Position numbers and translations under genes: made by a program. Shown in pieces: positions 15,142-24,219 of a stretch of DNA of 64,000 bases (the first letter of the stretch is position 1; each line of letters begins with the position of its first letter). The stretch is from a bacterium. Its GTDB lineage: Bacteria > JAJVIF01. The DNA is taken from the NCBI GenBank assembly GCA_022072165.1, contig JAJVIF010000002.1:302221-366220 (forward strand), in the 5' to 3' direction. The notes under the pieces are model-generated. The model was not told the DNA's origin. It searched no databases and saw nothing but the letters and a program-made list of their open reading frames with translations.

Positions 15142-16569
15142 CTAGCCCCCCTCGAAATAGATGTCCCGCCCGGCCCCCGCCACCACCTCTCCGAAGGTGG
15201 TGTATCGCTTCTGGAAACGCATCTCGATGTCCCGGGTCTGGCCGTTGCGATGCTTCGCCACCACCAGACTGATCTCGGCCTCCGCCCGCATGTCATCCAG
15301 ATTGGCCCGGGGCGGGGCATACCCCGCGCCGGGGGCCGCCGGTCCAGCCGGGGCCTGGTCTTTGCGCCAGAGGAACATCACGATGTCGGCATCCTGCTCG
15401 ATAGATCCGGACTCCCGGAGGTCGCTGAGCTGCGGACGTTTGTCCGGGCGATTCTCGATGGCCCGGGACAACTGCGACAGCGCCACGACCGGCACATTGA
15501 TTTCCCGTGCGATCCCCTTGAGGGTCCGGCTGATTTCTGAAATCTCCTGCGCCCGGTTATCCGATCGCTTCAGGCTCGGCCCCTGCATGAGCTGGAGGTA
15601 GTCCACGATCACCAGGTCCAGGGGCTGATCGCCCTGGCGCTGCAACATACGGAGTTGCGCCCGCAGTTCGAGTGGTGTGAGCGCTGGCGTATCGAAGATG
15701 GTGATGTCGCACCGCTGCAGCCGGTTCGTGGCGTTCAGCAGTTCCCGGACACCCACGGTCCCCCGCTTCAGTTCCATGGAGTCGACCATCCCCGCAATCG
15801 ACACCAGGCGATACGCCAGCTGCTTCGCGCTCATTTCCAGCGAGAAGATCGCCACCCGGGAACCATTGTGCGCGGCGTTGAACGCCATGTTCAGTGCCAT
15901 GGCGGTCTTCCCGACACTGGGACGCGCCGCCAGAATGATCAGGTCGCTCCGCTGAAGCCCCAGAGTGAGGTGGTCGAGGTTGGTGAAGCCCGTCCGGGTC
16001 CCGGTGAAGGGATCGGTTTGATTCTGACGATCCTGCAGCTCCCGGATGATGGGGGCCAGCAGGTCCCGGACATTCACCGATGAGGAGTCATGCCGCACCT
16101 GAACAATCGCGTTGAACTGACGAGTGGCATCGTCGAGGAGGTCCGTGAGCGAGGACTGGTCATCCGACGCCCGCTCCATGAGCTGTCGTCCGAACGACCG
16201 CAACTGCCGCAGGACCGCCTTGTCTTTGATGATCTCGCCGTAGGTCTGCACATGTCCCGGGTCCGCCACCCGGTCGAAGAGACTCGCGAGGCGGGGATAG
16301 CCCCCGACCCCTTCCAGCTGATGATGCGACGTGAGCCAGTCCGCCAGGGTCACCAGGTCGATGGGGCGACCCTGGTCGTGCATGGTCTTGAGGGCGGCAT
16401 AGAGCCGGGCATTGGCCTCGCTAAAAAAGTGCTGCTCATGCAGCGACACCGGCGGCGAAATCACTTCATTCAGGCAACTCGGCTGCAACAGAATCGCGCT
16501 CAGCAACGCCTCCTCGGCATCGAGGTTGCTGGGCAGGGCGGACTCGGGACGTACGACACGAACTGACAC
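15142..16569 (-). CDS. dnaB: Replicative DNA helicase
   Basis: 475 residues from a GTG at 16569-16567 (VSVRVVRPESALPSNLDAEEALL), with AAGGA about 10 nt upstream; this start matches the normal DnaB length and N-terminal domain opening. Seen: the primase-binding N-domain (PSNLDAEEALLSAIL), linker, RecA-like domain with Walker A ARPSVGKTAMALN, Walker B LVIVDYLQLM, LSQLSRAIENRPDKRPQLSDLRESG, AKHRNGQT and the closing FQKRYTTFGE. A Pro/Ala/Gly-rich stretch (about 415-430) is inserted before the last motif. It unwinds DNA ahead of the replisome as a hexamer. Confidence 0.95.
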   Translation of the reverse strand: MSVRVVRPESALPSNLDAEEALLSAILLQPSCLNEVISPPVSLHEQHFFSEANARLYAALKTMHDQGRPIDLVTLADWLTSHHQLEGVGGYPRLASLFDRVADPGHVQTYGEIIKDKAVLRQLRSFGRQLMERASDDQSSLTDLLDDATRQFNAIVQVRHDSSSVNVRDLLAPIIRELQDRQNQTDPFTGTRTGFTNLDHLTLGLQRSDLIILAARPSVGKTAMALNMAFNAAHNGSRVAIFSLEMSAKQLAYRLVSIAGMVDSMELKRGTVGVRELLNATNRLQRCDITIFDTPALTPLELRAQLRMLQRQGDQPLDLVIVDYLQLMQGPSLKRSDNRAQEISEISRTLKGIAREINVPVVALSQLSRAIENRPDKRPQLSDLRESGSIEQDADIVMFLWRKDQAPAGPAAPGAGYAPPRANLDDMRAEAEISLVVAKHRNGQTRDIEMRFQKRYTTFGEVVAGAGRDIYFEGG

Positions 16570-16915
16570 GCGGGACCATCCTTGGATGCGAGGACCAGCA
16601 CGTTGGGCTGGTCCGGTACTGCGCCGGCCGGACTCTGGTGAGCAGAGCCCGATGGGGGGAGGAGCGTACGCCCCTTTTCGGTCGCTGTACCCCCCGGGGG
16701 AAGCAATACGGAGGAGATGTGACGGGGCTGGGGAGAACTCCTGCTTGACCGACTCGGGGTCTTGCGTACTCCCGCCTACCATGCGGATGCTTCGGGTGCG
16801 GATGATCGGTGCCACACGGAAGTTTCCGAAAAGAGTCTCCCGCGGATACCTCCAAACTGGTGGCCACATACAGGCCGGGACCAGACGTCAAGCACCGAAT
16901 TCTGGACACCCGGCG
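16570..16915. other. 346-bp gap between dnaB start and livF end
   Basis: No supported gene is seen. Open frames here lack start signals and family resemblance. It should hold the dnaB promoter (minus strand) and the end of the livF transcript. I could not pick a convincing -35/-10 pair or terminator. Confidence 0.5.
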
Positions 16916-17641
<726 letters not shown>

Positions 17642-17650
17642 CGCGGGGCG

Positions 17651-17688
17651 AGTATAGGACGCGACGGGCCACTACGGGTCGGTACAAT
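17651..17688. promoter_or_regulatory. Divergent short-leader promoters for livF and the M14 peptidase
   Basis: Only 53 bp separate the two start codons. On the minus strand TATACT (17656-17651) ends 9 nt before the livF ATG; on the plus strand TACAAT (17683-17688) ends 6 nt before the peptidase ATG. Neither gene has a ribosome binding site, so both look leaderless. Confidence 0.45.
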
Positions 17689-17694
17689 CGCCCT

Positions 17695-18996
17695 ATGTCG
17701 CGTCTGTGGTGCCCCCTGATCGCCGGGCTCCTGCTGCTGCTCCCCATACCTGCCATCGCGGTCGGCAGCGGGTCCCCGCACTTTGTGCCACCCGTGACCT
17801 TCCACGCCGGAGCGCACCTGGATCCCGGTCTCGCCAATCCTGGCCACTTGCGACATCCCCAGAGCACGGCCCTGCTGCGGGGCTGGCCTGCGACGTTTGA
17901 CATCGAGGCACTCACCTTCGGTGCCCCGGAAGGGGCCAGCCGTCGCATCCTGCTCATCGGGGGGATTCACGGCGATGAGGCCGTGAGCTTTCTGTTCGCG
18001 GAGCTGTTGCGACGGCAGCTGGAGGCCGAAGAGCGGGCGGGAGCGGTCGATGGACTGCTCTCCACACTTCGCGCCGCCGATACTCAACTGGTCATCATCC
18101 CCTGCCTGAATCCCTACGGCACCCTGGCCGGCCTCCGCCCAAATTTTCGCCGGGAGCTGCCGGCAGAAGCGCAACTGAGTGAACTGGGCGACGACTGGCT
18201 GACTCGTCCCCCGTGGTGGGATCGCCGTCGGGGCGTGGACCTCAATCGCAACTTTCCCGTCAATCTCTCCTGCAGCGACCCCGCCCTGCAGCGCGTCGAT
18301 GGCGAGGGGACCCATCAGTGGGATGCTCTCGGGGGCTGCCATCAGCAGGAGTACTACTACGGTGGCCTGCTGGACTGGACCGACTGCGCCCCGGAGCCCG
18401 CCAATCAGTTTTTGCTGCGGGTGATACGCCAGCTTCGCCCGGATGTCGTCATTGCGCTCCATCAGGAGGCCCGGGTGATGTATGTCGATGTCGCAGAGTC
18501 GCTGATCACAGCAGCTCCGCGCTGGGCTCCGTTTATCGATGCGATGCACGAGGCGTTTAACGCCTCACTCCTGCCCCGGCAGCGGGGAGCCGGGAGTGGT
18601 CCGGTGACCTTCGGCCGGCGGGTGAACGGGAGTGTTATCGCCCCGGAAGCGCTTGTGAATGATTTCTCACCGGGGGGCTATGGGGCCGCGCTGTCGCTCT
18701 ACAGTGGAGTGGTCCTCACGCTGGAACTGACCCACGATCAGTCCGATGCTGAGACGGATGCCTGCTGGTTCCCGGAAGGGATGCTCCTCACCTACACTGA
18801 TGATCTCTCCATCCGGCAGCTACGGGAAGTCGACCGGCTCGATACCCTGCTGAGTCGCTTTCGGGGTCCGCTGTTGCAATGGATCCTGACCCTTGACCCG
18901 GAGTGTCCGGATCATTTTGAACTCCCATCAGACCATGTCGTCACTGGGGCTCGGCTCCTGGTCCCCCGGACGATGCTGGATCAACTGGCGCCGTGA
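17695..18996 (+). CDS. Secreted M14-family zinc carboxypeptidase-like protein
   Basis: 433 residues from ATG 17695. A signal peptide (LWCPLIAGLLLLLPIPAIAVG) is followed by a metallocarboxypeptidase domain: GGIHGDEAVSF gives the HxxE zinc pair (H92, E95), GVDLNRNFPVN carries the Asn-Arg substrate site, VIALHQE the third ligand His, and LTLELTHD the catalytic Glu region. The family removes C-terminal residues or trims peptidoglycan peptides or related amides. Export suggests an envelope role. Which substrate it cuts cannot be read from the sequence. Confidence 0.82.
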   Translation: MSRLWCPLIAGLLLLLPIPAIAVGSGSPHFVPPVTFHAGAHLDPGLANPGHLRHPQSTALLRGWPATFDIEALTFGAPEGASRRILLIGGIHGDEAVSFLFAELLRRQLEAEERAGAVDGLLSTLRAADTQLVIIPCLNPYGTLAGLRPNFRRELPAEAQLSELGDDWLTRPPWWDRRRGVDLNRNFPVNLSCSDPALQRVDGEGTHQWDALGGCHQQEYYYGGLLDWTDCAPEPANQFLLRVIRQLRPDVVIALHQEARVMYVDVAESLITAAPRWAPFIDAMHEAFNASLLPRQRGAGSGPVTFGRRVNGSVIAPEALVNDFSPGGYGAALSLYSGVVLTLELTHDQSDAETDACWFPEGMLLTYTDDLSIRQLREVDRLDTLLSRFRGPLLQWILTLDPECPDHFELPSDHVVTGARLLVPRTMLDQLAP

Positions 18997-19018
18997 AACG
19001 GCGTGAACGTACGGCCTG

Positions 19019-20122
19019 CTAGCCGCCAGTGGAGCGAATCCACGATGCCACCTGCTCCCCTCCCTGCCAGTCTTCTTCCGCTTTGAGTCCATGCCCCTCG
19101 GGCTTGTTCATGACCGCCTGGTGATAGGCCCAGATCAGTTCTTCATCTGAACGTTCATTCAGGAGGAGGGGCCGGAAATCGACCCCGATGGGACTGAAGA
19201 GGCAGGGACGCAGGATTCCGGTGGCGGTAAAGCGGAGCCGACTGCAGCTGCCGCAGAAGTTCGCTGACAGGCTCGCGATGAACCCCACTTTGCCGGGGGA
19301 ATCGACATGCTGCCAGACCGTGGCGACTCCGCCATCAGCCGGCAGTGGCCGGAGGGCATAGCGCTCCTGCAGGGCCTCGTTCAGCCCGGTCAGGGGCCTG
19401 AAGGCTTCCTGCCGCCACCCGGTGCCGCACAGGGGCATGAACTCGATGAAGCGCAGTTCCAGATCCCGCTGGCGTCCAAACTCCACCAATCGCTCCGCTT
19501 CCTCCAGGGTCAGATCATTGAGGGCCACCGTATTGAGCTTCACCTCGAGCCCGGCATCCAGGGCCGCCTCGATGCCATCCAGGACCGGCGCGAGTTGCCC
19601 CCCCCGGGTAATGACCGCGAAGCGATGGGGGTCAAGGCTGTCGATGCTGATGTTGATGGTCCGCAGACCCGCCTGGGCTAACGGACGGGCCAGGTCGGCC
19701 AGCAGGACCCCATTTGTGGTGAGTCCAACGCTCGTGATCCCTGGCAGCTGACTGAGTCGCCGGATGAAGGTCGTGAGCCCGGGGCGAATCGTCGGCTCGC
19801 CACCGGTGACCCGGATTTTGGTGATCCCAAGTCGCGCCCCGATTTCTGCGAGCCGCTCCAGATGCGCGAAGGTCAGGAAGTCCTCCCGCTGCGCCAGTGG
19901 TACGCCTTCCTCGGGGACACAGTAGGTGCAGGAGAGATTGCAGCGATCAGTCACCGACAGCCGCAAGTAGGACTTGGGGCGGCCGAAGCGATCCACGAGG
20001 CGGGTCGGCAATCGGTCATCAGCGGGTTGCGCCAGATCGGGGGTGGTGCGGCTCACATGCTTATGGGGCGAAAAGGCCTCTGCCAGGGGTGGCCACTGGT
20101 CCTGGAGGGTGTCGATGCTCAT
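19019..20122 (-). CDS. moaA: GTP 3',8-cyclase (molybdenum cofactor synthesis)
   Basis: 367 residues. A radical SAM enzyme converting GTP to 3',8-cyclo-H2GTP, the first step to pterin for molybdenum cofactor. The N-terminal cluster is CNLSCTYC, the C-terminal GTP-binding cluster is CGSCSRLRFTATGILRPC (CxxC then 13 residues and C), and the protein ends STGG with the conserved double Gly. It carries about 45 extra residues before the radical SAM core (VDRFGRPKSYLRLSVTDRC). Divergent from xdhC, which fits a molybdoenzyme context, but no other moa/mob genes lie here. Confidence 0.95.
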   Translation of the reverse strand: MSIDTLQDQWPPLAEAFSPHKHVSRTTPDLAQPADDRLPTRLVDRFGRPKSYLRLSVTDRCNLSCTYCVPEEGVPLAQREDFLTFAHLERLAEIGARLGITKIRVTGGEPTIRPGLTTFIRRLSQLPGITSVGLTTNGVLLADLARPLAQAGLRTINISIDSLDPHRFAVITRGGQLAPVLDGIEAALDAGLEVKLNTVALNDLTLEEAERLVEFGRQRDLELRFIEFMPLCGTGWRQEAFRPLTGLNEALQERYALRPLPADGGVATVWQHVDSPGKVGFIASLSANFCGSCSRLRFTATGILRPCLFSPIGVDFRPLLLNERSDEELIWAYHQAVMNKPEGHGLKAEEDWQGGEQVASWIRSTGG

Positions 20123-20214
20123 CGGTCTGGCGTTCCCCCTTGCGCTCGCTGCGCTGTATCGTACCCGGCCCTGCGGGCAAAAAATGTGAGGTATGCTAAT
20201 TAATTGAAGGCCGG

Positions 20215-20220
20215 TACACT
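20215..20220 (+). promoter_or_regulatory. -10-like TACACT 6 nt before xdhC
   Basis: TACACT ends 6 nt before the ATG at 20227 and no ribosome binding site is visible. It follows an AT-rich stretch (GCTAATTAATTGAAG) in the 104-bp divergent moaA-xdhC spacer. Confidence 0.35.
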
Positions 20221-20226
20221 CCCCCC

Positions 20227-21048
20227 ATGGCCCTGGTGCAGCCCGACATCTATGCCGCAGTCGTTCGGCTGCTGGATGGCGCTCAGCGGGGAGCCTTGTG
20301 TGTCGTGGTGCGGGCCACCGGGTCGGTGCCGGGCAAGCTCGGCGCGAAGATGCTCCTGTACGCTGATGGGTCGCAACTCGGGACCATCGGCGGCGCCGGG
20401 CTGGAAGAGCAGGTCAAAGCTCGTGCCCGGGAGGCCATGGCTACCGGACAGAGCGGCTGCTTCCGATTCGACCTGAGCAAATGGAAGCCCGGGGGCCTCA
20501 ACAGCCTCTGCGGCGGGACCGTGGAGGTCTACGTGGAAGCCCTCATCCCCCTCCCTCATCTGCTTCTCTGCGGTGGCGGCCATGTCGCACAAGCCCTGGC
20601 GCGCCAGTGCGACCTGCTGGGCTATCGCTACGCCGTCCTGGATGACCGTCAGGACTTCCTGGACTCCGCCATCTTCCCAGCGGCGACCGGGCGGTATCTC
20701 TCGACTCCGGCCCAGCTCCTCCCGCCAGAACTGGATCTGGCGGCCTACTCGCATATCTATCTGCTGGGGTATAGCTGGGAGCTCGATGCCCGGTGGCTGG
20801 CGGCAATCCTGCCGCAGACGGCGCACTATGTCGGTGCCATCGGCAGCAAAACCAAGGCGACTTCGTTGCGCCGGGAACTGGCGGAACAGGGGCTGGAAGC
20901 CGGGACCATCGACCGGCTAGTCTGTCCCATCGGACTCGCCATTGGCGCTGAGAGTCCCGCAGAAATCGCCGTCGCGGTGGTAGCCGACCTGATTCAGCAG
21001 ACCAAGCCTGCGGCGGCGGCGGGTTCGACCACCAGCCCTCCGGCATAA
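20227..21048 (+). CDS. xdhC: XdhC/CoxI family protein, molybdenum cofactor insertion factor
   Basis: 273 residues. The N-terminal XdhC domain (RATGSVPGKLGAKMLLYADGS, GTIGGAGLEEQV, LCGGTVEVYVE) and the C-terminal Rossmann domain (LLLCGGGHVAQALA, ...YVGAIGSKTKA, CPIGLAIGAESPAEIAVAVVADL) are both complete. Family members receive, sulfurate or deliver molybdenum cofactor to xanthine dehydrogenase-type enzymes. No such enzyme is in the window. The neighbouring moaA supports the role. The last ~15 residues are an Ala/Thr/Pro-rich tail. Confidence 0.9.
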   Translation: MALVQPDIYAAVVRLLDGAQRGALCVVVRATGSVPGKLGAKMLLYADGSQLGTIGGAGLEEQVKARAREAMATGQSGCFRFDLSKWKPGGLNSLCGGTVEVYVEALIPLPHLLLCGGGHVAQALARQCDLLGYRYAVLDDRQDFLDSAIFPAATGRYLSTPAQLLPPELDLAAYSHIYLLGYSWELDARWLAAILPQTAHYVGAIGSKTKATSLRRELAEQGLEAGTIDRLVCPIGLAIGAESPAEIAVAVVADLIQQTKPAAAAGSTTSPPA

Positions 21049-21055
21049 TCATCCC

Positions 21056-21469
21056 GTGTCCCGTGCCACTGACCGGCTCTGGAATGCTGCCGGTTCCGAA
21101 CCGGACCCACCGGTGGAACCGACTCCCGGTCCTCCTGAATTGCAACATTTGATGCGCCGCCTGCACGATCAGGAGCCCGACGACTCCGGGGAACCATCCC
21201 CGGCCCCGCCGACACCGGAGCGGGATCCGCGTCTGCTGTACACCACGACCTTTCTGCAACTGATCCTCATTCCCGCTATTCTCTTTGGGCCGATGCTCTC
21301 GTATCCGAGCAATGCCCTGGCGATGGGCTCTTCCGGGGGACTGGCGCTAATTCTGGCGTATCTGGAACTCCAGAATCGGCAGAAGTGGTTTGCCCTGATT
21401 TCGTTGGTGGTGGGGCTGATGCTGTTGGCCAACGCGCTGGCGATCCTGAGTCAGGGGGCATCAGGCTGA
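21056..21469 (+). CDS. Small two-helix membrane protein, unknown
   Basis: 137 residues from a GTG at 21056, 7 nt after the xdhC stop, so probably co-transcribed. The first ~60 residues are hydrophilic and Pro/Glu-rich; two or three hydrophobic segments follow (about 62-80 LQLILIPAILFGPML, 85-101 and 108-130). I do not recognise the family. An internal ATG at 21150 is a possible alternative start that would drop most of the Pro-rich part. Confidence 0.55.
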   Translation: MSRATDRLWNAAGSEPDPPVEPTPGPPELQHLMRRLHDQEPDDSGEPSPAPPTPERDPRLLYTTTFLQLILIPAILFGPMLSYPSNALAMGSSGGLALILAYLELQNRQKWFALISLVVGLMLLANALAILSQGASG

Positions 21470-21490
21470 CACAATTTTGATGTGAGTCAC

Positions 21491-21518
21491 TTGACGGGCG
21501 GAGCGAAATGGGTAGGAT
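21491..21518 (+). promoter_or_regulatory. Promoter of the ferric-iron transporter operon
   Basis: TTGACG (21491-21496) and TAGGAT (21513-21518) are 16 nt apart, 60 nt upstream of the solute-binding protein start. A palindromic element overlaps the expected transcription start. Confidence 0.5.
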
Positions 21519-21523
21519 GCTCC

Positions 21524-21544
21524 TGCAATTGCAACGCAGTTGCA
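21524..21544 (+). promoter_or_regulatory. Nested palindromes, candidate Fur-family operator
   Basis: TGCAACGCAGTTGCA (21530-21544) is a 15-bp inverted repeat of the form TGCAA-N5-TTGCA, overlapped by the perfect palindrome TGCAATTGCA (21524-21533). The 15-bp spaced form resembles boxes bound by Fur-family metal regulators (for example the Nur box of actinomycetes). It sits just downstream of the -10 of an iron-transport operon, an ideal place for a repressor. Confidence 0.5.
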
Positions 21545-21577
21545 GTTACACATCAGCATCCCGCCAAGGATCACCAC

Positions 21578-22588
21578 ATGTCCCGCACCGCCCCCCTCGC
21601 TCTCCTGGCACTCGCCGCACTCCTCCTGGCCCCGGCGCAGCCGGCCGTTGCCGACTCCCCCTCGCTGGTCCTCTACTCCGGACGCTCCAAGAGCCTCGTG
21701 GATCCGCTGATCCAGGCGTTCACCAAAGAAACTGGCATTCGGGTCCAGGTCAACTATGGCGGCAGCACTGAGCTCGCCCTGACCCTCCTCACCGAAGGGA
21801 AGCAGAGCCCCTGCGATGTCTTCTGGTCGCAGGAAGCTGGAGCCCTCGGACAGCTTTCAGCGAATGGCAGTCTCAGGGGCCTTCCCCAGGGCATCCTGGG
21901 TCAGGTGCCGTCGCGGTATCGCAGCGAAAAGGGGCACTGGATCGCCACCAGCGGACGTGCCCGGGTGCTCGATTACTCCACGGAGCGCGTCAAGCCCGAA
22001 GAGCTCCCCGCAAGCGTGATGGATCTGACCCAGCCGCAATTCGCGGGTCGAGTCGGCTGGGCACCAACCAACGCTTCCTTCCAGGCGTTTGTCACTGCTA
22101 TGCGTGGGGAATACGGTGAAGAGCAGACCCGGACCTGGCTGAAGCAGATGGATGCCAACGGGGCGAAGCGTTTTGCCAACAACTCCGCCATTGTCGAAGC
22201 GATTGCGGCGGGACAGGTCGATTTCGGCCTCACCAATCACTACTACCTCCTGCGCTACAAGAAGGCAAACGCCAACTACCCCGTGACTGCCGGTCGCTTC
22301 CAGCCCGGAGACCTGGGGAATCTGGTGAATGTCGCTGGCGTGGGCATCATGAGCACCTCAAAGAACCAGGCAGCCGCTGAGACGTTCATCAAGTACCTGC
22401 TGACCCCGATGGCCCAGCAGTATGTGACCTCAGACATCTTCGAGTATCCCGTCACGGCCACGGCGATTCCCCCCAGTGCCCTGCTGCCAACCGAAGAGCT
22501 CCTGCAGCTGGCACCGGCAGTCGACCTCGACAGCATGGCGGACCTGGATGGCACGCTGGCACTGCTTCAGGAGGCGGGGCTGCTATAG
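21578..22588 (+). CDS. Ferric-iron ABC transporter substrate-binding protein
   Basis: 336 residues from ATG 21578 with AAGGA ahead; an upstream extension to 21482 would cover the promoter. A signal peptide (TAPLALLALAALLLAPAQPAVA) precedes an FbpA/FutA-like fold: LVLYSGRSKSLVDPLIQAF, VQVNYGGSTEL, DVFWSQEAGAL, and the Tyr pair in LTNHYYLLRYK that binds Fe3+ in this family. It catches ferric iron outside the inner membrane and hands it to the permease encoded 23 nt downstream. Close relatives also bind other substrates, but the Tyr pair favours iron. Confidence 0.88.
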   Translation: MSRTAPLALLALAALLLAPAQPAVADSPSLVLYSGRSKSLVDPLIQAFTKETGIRVQVNYGGSTELALTLLTEGKQSPCDVFWSQEAGALGQLSANGSLRGLPQGILGQVPSRYRSEKGHWIATSGRARVLDYSTERVKPEELPASVMDLTQPQFAGRVGWAPTNASFQAFVTAMRGEYGEEQTRTWLKQMDANGAKRFANNSAIVEAIAAGQVDFGLTNHYYLLRYKKANANYPVTAGRFQPGDLGNLVNVAGVGIMSTSKNQAAAETFIKYLLTPMAQQYVTSDIFEYPVTATAIPPSALLPTEELLQLAPAVDLDSMADLDGTLALLQEAGLL

Positions 22589-22611
22589 CCACCAGCGCGA
22601 TTCCGGTCACG

Positions 22612-24201
22612 ATGCAGCAATCCCGCAGGGCCGGCACCACAGCGCCGGTCCTGCTGCTGTCTGGCGCGATCCTGCTGATCCTCCTGCTGGTGCTGCCGCT
22701 TTGCTTTTTGTTCGTGCAGGCAGTGCAGGCGGACCCGCAGCAACTCCGTGACTGGGTGCTCCGCCCGCGAACCCTGCGGCTGCTCGGCAATACGCTGTTA
22801 CTCAGCGCTGGTGTCGGAGTTCTCACCACGCTGATGGCCGCGCCGCTAGCCTGGCTGACAACTCACGCGGACCTGCCGGGACGTCGCTGGTGGACTCTCG
22901 CCGGAGTTTTGCCCCTCGCGATCCCTGGGTACCTGATGGCGTACACCCTGTTGGGACTGGGAGGCTACACGGGTCTGATCGCCGAATTGACACCCTTTGA
23001 TCAGGTCCAGCGTCTGGCGGGCTACCCCGGAGCGCTTCTGGCGCTTTCCCTCGCGAATTTTCCCTATCTCTATCTGCCACTCCGCACCGGTCTGCTGCGG
23101 CTGGACCCCGCACTGGAAGAGACCGCCCGTTCCCTGGGGGCAACTCCTGCAGAAGTATTTGGGCGCATTACGCTTCCGCAGCTGGTCCCCGCCTATGCGG
23201 GAGGACTTTTACTGGTGCTGCTGCATGTGATCGGCGACTTCGGGGTCGTGAGTCTGATGCGGTACGAGACCCTCTCGTATTCGCTCTACGCCTCGCTCTT
23301 CAGCCGCGGGTATGCCGCAGTAATGGGGTTGCTGCTGGTGGCCCTCGCCTGTCTGTTGCTGCTCGCGGATGCCCGTCTCATTGCGGTCCTGCGGCTGGAT
23401 CGAACAGGATCCGGCGCGGGGCGACTCCGTCAGCCGGTGCCGCTGGGGCGACTCCGCTTCCCCGCACTCTGCTGGTTGGGGATCATCTCGCTGCTGAGCC
23501 TGGGGCTGCCGTTGTTGTCGCTGGCGTTTTGGAGCCTCAAAGCCTCCTGGTGGTCGTTGCTGGTGGATCTGTTCCGCGCATTGGGAGCTTCGTTGTCCGG
23601 CAGTCTGCCGGCGGCACTGCTGACACCACTCCTCGCGCTCCTCCTCGCCTGGCTGGCGCGACGCCATCCATCGGGGGCCAGTCGCTGGCTCGAGCGCGGG
23701 GCGTTCCTCGGCTATGCCACTCCGCCGCTGGCCTTCGCGCTGGGGTGGGCCATTCTGGCGCTCCGTGTCCCAGCCCTGGGGCTTTATCAGTCGCTCCCTC
23801 TGCTGGTACTTGCCTACAGCCTCCACTTTCTGGCTGAGGCGATCGGCCCCTTGCGGACCAGTCTGCAGTTGGCGAGTCCCCGCCTTGAGGAAGCCTCGCG
23901 GGCCCTGGGCTGGGGTCCAGTCCCGACCTTTCGCCGTGTGACCCTGCCGCTGCTCAGCGGCGGACTCATCGCCAGCGCTGCGCTGGTCTTTTTATCGTGC
24001 ATGAAGGAACTCCCGCTCACGATGGTGCTGGCACCGTTGGGACATCACACGCTGGCGTATAACCTGTACGATCGGACCTCCGAGGCGGACTTCGCTGCCG
24101 GAGCGCCCTATGCGCTGGCGATACTGCTCTTCGCCGCCGCGTTCGTGGGGCTGCTGCTGCAGCAGGAGCGAGCCTCCACCACAGCTCCCAAGTCCAGCTA
24201 G
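22612..24201 (+). CDS. Ferric-iron ABC transporter permease, fused two-domain (FbpB-like)
   Basis: 529 residues with about 12 hydrophobic helices forming two tandem permease halves. Each half has an EAA loop: EETARSLGATPAEVFGRITLP (about 168-188) and EEASRALGWGPVPTFRRVTLP (about 425-445), where the ATPase docks. This double arrangement is typical of FbpB/SfuB ferric transporters and ThiP. The gene lies between the binding protein and the ATPase in one operon. Confidence 0.9.
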   Translation: MQQSRRAGTTAPVLLLSGAILLILLLVLPLCFLFVQAVQADPQQLRDWVLRPRTLRLLGNTLLLSAGVGVLTTLMAAPLAWLTTHADLPGRRWWTLAGVLPLAIPGYLMAYTLLGLGGYTGLIAELTPFDQVQRLAGYPGALLALSLANFPYLYLPLRTGLLRLDPALEETARSLGATPAEVFGRITLPQLVPAYAGGLLLVLLHVIGDFGVVSLMRYETLSYSLYASLFSRGYAAVMGLLLVALACLLLLADARLIAVLRLDRTGSGAGRLRQPVPLGRLRFPALCWLGIISLLSLGLPLLSLAFWSLKASWWSLLVDLFRALGASLSGSLPAALLTPLLALLLAWLARRHPSGASRWLERGAFLGYATPPLAFALGWAILALRVPALGLYQSLPLLVLAYSLHFLAEAIGPLRTSLQLASPRLEEASRALGWGPVPTFRRVTLPLLSGGLIASAALVFLSCMKELPLTMVLAPLGHHTLAYNLYDRTSEADFAAGAPYALAILLFAAAFVGLLLQQERASTTAPKSS

Positions 24202-24219
24202 TCCCCGCCAGGAGCGACA

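Noticed and set aside
20123-20226. Molybdenum-cofactor riboswitch upstream of moaA
   Set aside because: The spacer is 104 bp shared by two divergent genes and shows no long paired structure or conserved motif of that class.
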